Source: 2-01-FULL-41-14 sp046317875
Lineage (GTDB): Bacteria > Pseudomonadota > Alphaproteobacteria > UBA7879 > UBA5542
DNA: 64,000 bases
Direction of reading: 5' to 3'
Assembly (NCBI GenBank): GCA_046317875.1
Contig: JBKCVN010000025.1
Coordinates: 42,061-106,060, forward strand
Both the position numbers and the translations under genes were made by a program. The notes under the pieces were generated by a model. That model was not told the DNA's origin. It was given only the letters and a program-made list of their open reading frames with translations, and ran no database searches. Below are positions 60,305 through 64,000 of this stretch, piece after piece (position 1 is the stretch's first letter; every line of letters starts with the position of its first letter).

Positions 60305-61899
60305 GTGCATAAGGGGTTATTCTGGGGAATAATATTCAGCTTGTCCTTAGGGTGGGCGGCATGGTCGGATGATGAAAAAGAGCTTTTTTTCGAATCAATT
60401 ACGGTGGGGTTGAGAATCAAACAGGGCCACAGTCGGTACGTCTTTATTTCTGGTCTTATGTTGGATGAAAAATCTGTGCTGACCTTGGGGGCTCCTTTTT
60501 TAGACCCTACTCCTCCCTTTTCTGCCTGTGTTTTTTCACGCACTCCTAAAGAAATATTGGGGGAAGCTCAGGTCATTAAATTTTCTCCGGGGGATGAAAA
60601 TTTGGCCATTATTTTGTTACAGAATGAAATTATGATGCCCCAGTTCCCTGTTGTTGAAGTTATCCCAGATGCAGATTTGGATGGTCAGCGTATCGCAGTT
60701 AGTTCTTATCAATTATATCCCACAGGGAAATATGGTTTTTCAGTAATCAGCGGGTCTATAAAAGAAATGGACCCCAATTCCATAACCTATGAATCTTCCG
60801 ACTCACAATTAGGGTCAGCGGGGGCAGGCATTTTTTTGGGGCAAGAGGATGTATACAAATTGTGTGCTCTAGGAAAGGTTCATTTTCTTATGGGCGCTTT
60901 GTAAAAAACTATCTCGATCGGCCTTTTGTGATGCACTTGGCGGCTTTATGTGATATTAATGAAGGTGGTCCGCATGGAGGTATATTTGGGAATCCCGCCC
61001 TTTTCTTAGAACATGATTTTTCACACAAGGACAGATTTATTTCTGCGCTTTTCTGGAAAGAAAAAGATTTTAGGGATTATTACCCTTCTTGCAAAAAAGG
61101 ATACTGGGAAACTCTTAAGGACTTTTTAGGCAGAGTACATAAGTCGCCTTTCCCTACGAAACACAATCAGATTGGCATTTTTCTTTTGTGTCATCAATTG
61201 GAGCAAGATAGTTATTTCGGGCGTGAAGTGCCTTCTTCATCCACTTTATACAAAGAAGTTTGTGAGCCTTTATCTGAGCGTGGTCAGTTTTTATCTCTTA
61301 TTTCTAAAATCAGTAATATTTGGGAAGAGAAAATTAAACGGGGAAGTATAAGCGTAGACTTTCTTTTTGATTCTCTGGACATATACCCACCTTTTATGAT
61401 GGGACCTACTGCTCCGATAGGGTTTAAAAGTTATGAAGAAATAGCCCCTACAAAAAGCCGATTTAACTTTTCGATAAAGGATAAAAAAGAGGATTATGGG
61501 CAAGAAGGATCGGCCCAAGAAATAGGTTCTTTTTCTGTTATCGTTTCATATGAGCCGGGCCAAAAAAAGAGGTTGTCTGATCTTTCCCAGATTACCTGGG
61601 CTTCAGAGGATATGGATACCAGCCAAAAAGATGAAATTTTCCATAAGGTCAGAAACTGGGTTGCAGGGATGAATGCAAAGATGGAAACAAGCTGGCCTGC
61701 TGATAAAAGCTATGGAAACGTCTTTAAAGATGAGGAAGGTGTTCTTCGTGAGTTATATGGACTGGAGTGGCTTCCCGAAGATGTTCGAGCGAACCCTTCT
61801 TTGTTACAATTGGTGGAGGGTGTTCATAGGGGCATGACGCGCTTCTTGACAGAATTTTACCACAACAACAAAGACCTGTTTTCAACGGACCCTTTGTAG
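60305..61899 (+). pseudogene. Secreted trypsin-fold pseudoprotease split by a -1 frameshift
   Basis: Two overlapping reading frames that together look like one gene. The first (60305-60904, GTG start, AGGGAGA upstream) has a signal peptide and an S1-like fold in which all three catalytic residues are replaced: VLTLGAPF where VLTAAHC is expected, ENLAIILL for the Asp strand, and GSAGAGIF for GxSGG. The second frame (about 60838-61899) continues from GARGCIQIVCSRKGSF to YGRFVKNYLD, like the end of such a domain, then about 320 residues of unknown type. The frames join at or after T7-G4 (60831-60841), which includes the heptamer T TTT TTG at 60832-60838. It could be programmed -1 frameshifting, a broken gene, or a sequencing error. 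Confidence 0.6.
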
Positions 61900-61902
61900 A
61901 AC

Positions 61903-62403
61903 TTAGAATAGGGTGGGATGGTTCTGATAAAAAGATTGTAAAATCAAAACCCCACCCGCTGCTAAGAATCCTGCCAACACATCATCCAACATAATCCCCA
62001 CCGTATCTTTGGTGGGGGTGCCCCCCATTTCATCGGCCCACGAAACGGGCCAGGGTTTCCAGATATCGAAGACACGAAACAAAAGAAATGCCAGGCCCAT
62101 TTCAAGGGGTGTTTCGCAAACCAATACAGCGACAAGTTGCCCGACGACCTCGTCTATTACAATTTCCGAGGGATCTTTTTTGCCGGGATGGTTTTTTAAA
62201 TAATGGGAAATGGCATAAAGGCTTAAAAGGCTTAGAGCCCCAATCAAACCCATTAATAACCAAAAGGGGTGGGTGGAAACATGATGGACACCCGCGCCCA
62301 ACACTAAGCCCACCAACGAACCCCATGTGCCCGGGGCATAGGGCCAATGACCCATTCCCCCCACCGTTACAATCCAGTGATTTAATTTTTTCCTGCCTAT
62401 CAT
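61903..62403 (-). CDS. pgpA: Phosphatidylglycerophosphatase A
   Basis: Membrane phosphatase that makes phosphatidylglycerol from phosphatidylglycerophosphate. Family features: GGMGHWPYAPGTWGSLVG near the start, the acidic DPSEIVIDEVVGQLVA and FRVFDIWKPWP, and the conserved GIMLDDVLAGFLA near the end. Length is 166 residues. It is convergent with the split pseudoprotease, with 3 bases between the two stop codons. Confidence 0.92.
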   Translation of the reverse strand: MIGRKKLNHWIVTVGGMGHWPYAPGTWGSLVGLVLGAGVHHVSTHPFWLLMGLIGALSLLSLYAISHYLKNHPGKKDPSEIVIDEVVGQLVAVLVCETPLEMGLAFLLFRVFDIWKPWPVSWADEMGGTPTKDTVGIMLDDVLAGFLAAGGVLILQSFYQNHPTLF

Positions 62404-62584
62404 TTGTTTGTAATTTGCCGTTCCTTTTTACAGAAAACAACTTTTTTGTTTACATTTGGCATGGGTGTTTCTATTTTTGCCACAGGTAGTATTTACAATT
62501 TGAAATATTAATTGCACTCTGCTGACATAAGTTTTCTTCAAAAACAATATGTTTTTGTTACATTTTTACTAAGGTTTAAATCAG

Positions 62585-62661
62585 GCGTCCGTAGCTCAGC
62601 TGGATAGAGCGTTGCCCTCCGGAGGCAAAGGTCAGGGGTTCGAATCCTCTCGGACGCGCCA
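62585..62661 (+). tRNA. tRNA-Arg (anticodon CCG)
   Basis: A complete 77-base cloverleaf: acceptor GCGTCCG pairs with CGGACGC, D-arm GCTC/GAGC, anticodon loop CTCCGGA with anticodon CCG, T-arm with GTTCGAATC. The 3' CCA is encoded at 62659-62661. The 180 bases upstream hold A+T-rich sequence with no clear gene. Confidence 0.96.
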
Positions 62662-62685
62662 TAGCATAGGTGAAAGAAAACATTC

Positions 62686-63822
62686 ATGACTCGTACTTTG
62701 CATCATCCCATTCCCTTTATTGATTTAGTTGAACAACAAAAGCAGATTCGGCCCTTGTTGGACCAGGCCTTGAAACGCGTGTTGGATCATGGCCAATACA
62801 TTATGGGCCCGGAATGCGCTGCTTTCGAACAGCAGCTTATTGAGTATACGGGCGTTCCTTATGTACTGGGGTGTTCCAATGGAACGGATGCGCTGACCAT
62901 GGCTTTGTTGGCGTTGGAGTTAGAACAGGGGGAGGTGGTCCTGGTGCCCTCGTTCACCTTTATTGCCACGGCTGAGGTTGTGTTGCTGCGTGGGGGTATC
63001 CCCGTGTTTGTGGATGTGGACCCGGTTACATTTACCCTGTTGCCCGATCATTTGGAAAAAATGATTTCCATGTGCCATGAAAAAAAGATGAAGGTGAAGG
63101 GGATTATTTCCGTTGATTTATTCGGACATCCTGCCCCCCATCATGAAATTGACCAGATTGCCCAAAAGCATGGACTGTGGGTGATTGTGGACGGAGCCCA
63201 AAGTTTGGGTGCCCTCTACAAGGACAAGCATACCGTTGGTTTTGGAACAATTGCAACCACCAGTTTTTTCCCTGCCAAACCTTTGGGAGGATATGGGGAT
63301 GGAGGAGCGATCTTTACGACCAGACAAGATCTTTATGAAAAAATGAAAGCCATTCGGGTGCATGGACAGGGTCCTGTGCCCTATGAGACCCAAAGCCTGG
63401 GATTAACGGGGCGATTGGATACCCTGCAGGCTGCCATTTTGATTGAAAAGCTAAAAATATTCCCCGCCGAGGTGGTTCATCGCAATAAGGTGGCTAAGAA
63501 ATACACGGATCATTTATCCGAGGTATGCACAACGCCTGTAGTGGCCGAGGGATGTCTTTCGGTTTGGGCCCAATATACCATTCAAACCCCCCATCGGGAT
63601 GAACTGCAAGCCTTTTTGAAAGAAAAGGGAATTCCTAGCGTTATTTATTACAGAAAACCTTTGCATACCCATAAAGTTTATCAGTCGGGGAATGTGGGGC
63701 AGGATTTAGAAAATACGGAAAAGCTGGCAGATCAGGTCCTTAGTTTGCCCATGCATGGGTATCTTTCGGATGAAATTCAAAATTATATTATTCATTCAAT
63801 TTTGGCTTTCTTTAAAAAATAA
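62686..63822 (+). CDS. DegT/DnrJ/EryC1/StrS-family sugar aminotransferase
   Basis: PLP enzyme that aminates nucleotide-linked keto-sugars in surface-glycan synthesis. The product begins PFIDLVEQQKQIRPLLDQAL, contains GCSNGTDALTMALLAL, VPSFTFIATAEVV, VDGAQSLGA, and the PLP lysine in TSFFPAKPLGGYGDGG; it ends with YRKPLHTHKVYQ. Length 378 fits WbpE/FdtB-type members. It differs from arnB at 31.5 kb and is likely part of a separate sugar pathway. It lies directly after tRNA-Arg; the following gene is a tRNA-Tyr. Confidence 0.9.
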   Translation: MTRTLHHPIPFIDLVEQQKQIRPLLDQALKRVLDHGQYIMGPECAAFEQQLIEYTGVPYVLGCSNGTDALTMALLALELEQGEVVLVPSFTFIATAEVVLLRGGIPVFVDVDPVTFTLLPDHLEKMISMCHEKKMKVKGIISVDLFGHPAPHHEIDQIAQKHGLWVIVDGAQSLGALYKDKHTVGFGTIATTSFFPAKPLGGYGDGGAIFTTRQDLYEKMKAIRVHGQGPVPYETQSLGLTGRLDTLQAAILIEKLKIFPAEVVHRNKVAKKYTDHLSEVCTTPVVAEGCLSVWAQYTIQTPHRDELQAFLKEKGIPSVIYYRKPLHTHKVYQSGNVGQDLENTEKLADQVLSLPMHGYLSDEIQNYIIHSILAFFKK

Positions 63823-63840
63823 GCTTTTGATGAAATTAAG

Positions 63841-63869
63841 TTGACAATTTCTAGAAAATAACCTATTTC
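63841..63869 (+). promoter_or_regulatory. Candidate promoter of tRNA-Tyr
   Basis: A perfect TTGACA (63841-63846) followed by TATTTC (63864-63869) after 17 bases. The -10 box also lies in a small inverted repeat CCTAT/ATAGG (63862-63876). It is about 57 bases upstream of the tRNA. Confidence 0.4.
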
Positions 63870-63926
63870 CCATAGGATGGAACAGGTGCCTAGGCTCATG
63901 TTCAATGGCTTTAGGTTTTATAGGCC

Positions 63927-64000
63927 GGAGGGATGGCCGAGTGGTTAAAGGCAGCAGACTGTAAATCTGCCCGCGAATGCGTACGCAGGTTCGAATCCTG
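63927..64000 (+). tRNA. tRNA-Tyr (anticodon GTA), 3' end cut by the window
   Basis: Starts GGAGGGATGGCCGAGTGG. The anticodon loop is CTGTAAA (anticodon GTA), followed by a long variable arm (CCGCGAATGCGTACGC) as in bacterial tRNA-Tyr, and the T-loop GTTCGAATC. The acceptor 3' strand lies beyond the window. Confidence 0.92.

Noticed and set aside
62088..62489. Plus-strand frames through pgpA
   Set aside because: Shadows of pgpA, which has clear family motifs on the minus strand.
1..64000. CRISPR arrays, insertion sequences, prophage, rRNA
   Set aside because: No regularly spaced repeats, transposase, phage structural genes or rRNA sequence was seen.

Overview
This window is a stretch of chromosome from an alphaproteobacterium that most likely lives inside eukaryotic cells. 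The alphaproteobacterial placement rests on genes typical of the class: TrcR (DUF1013), GapR (DUF2312), PopZ (DUF2497) directly downstream of a TolC-family gene, an ErpA-xthA pair, and the CpoB-TilS-FtsH-GlmM order. The intracellular lifestyle is suggested by a 514-residue ADP/ATP translocase (Tlc/NTT family), which in bacteria is mostly found in obligate intracellular lineages. The genome still carries genes for glycolysis, polyprenyl synthesis, muropeptide uptake and lipid A modification, so it is not extremely reduced. A Holosporales-like endosymbiont would fit, but that is inference.

Layout. 1-2.4 kb (minus): a type II secretion/type IV pilus ATPase with a frameshift exactly at its Walker A motif, a short prepilin peptidase and the cell-cycle regulator TrcR. 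2.5-9 kb: L31, ChaB, then a minus-strand operon cpoB-tilS-ftsH-glmM-ogt. 9-21 kb: valS, a tiny lipoprotein, murJ, xthA, erpA, a SPOR protein, an AEC transporter, an ABC1 kinase, oligoendopeptidase F, tadA and truA. 21-25.3 kb (minus): tlc, popZ and a tolC with a long acidic insert. 25.4-28.6 kb (plus): DnaJ-like protein, GT39 transferase, AmpG-like permease.

28.6-39.1 kb is one unbroken minus-strand run: tpiA, an S9 peptidase, bolA, grxD, lysS, then arnT, arnB, arnC, a stand-alone ArnA-type decarboxylase and an EamA exporter. The last five look like a compact aminoarabinose (Ara4N) lipid A modification operon without the formyltransferase and deformylase steps. The EamA protein sits where ArnE/ArnF flippase genes would be expected.

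39.2-47.6 kb (mostly plus): ppiD, clpX, lon, a methyltransferase, a polyprenyl diphosphate synthase and a parvulin. 49.8-57.3 kb: a 59-residue CDGSH iron-sulfur protein overlapping ffh, then rpsP, rimM, trmD, rplS, an isolated atpC, a HIT protein, xerD and obgE. Genes for secreted proteins of unknown role lie between these housekeeping genes (47.8, 55.8, 57.4, 57.9 and 60.3 kb). They include an intact V8/trypsin-like protease, and a second trypsin-fold protein that has lost its catalytic residues and is split by a -1 frameshift at a slippery T7-G run. The window ends with pgpA, tRNA-Arg(CCG), a sugar aminotransferase and a partial tRNA-Tyr.

No CRISPR array, insertion sequence, prophage or rRNA was seen. 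No gene-free gap exceeds about 210 bases.
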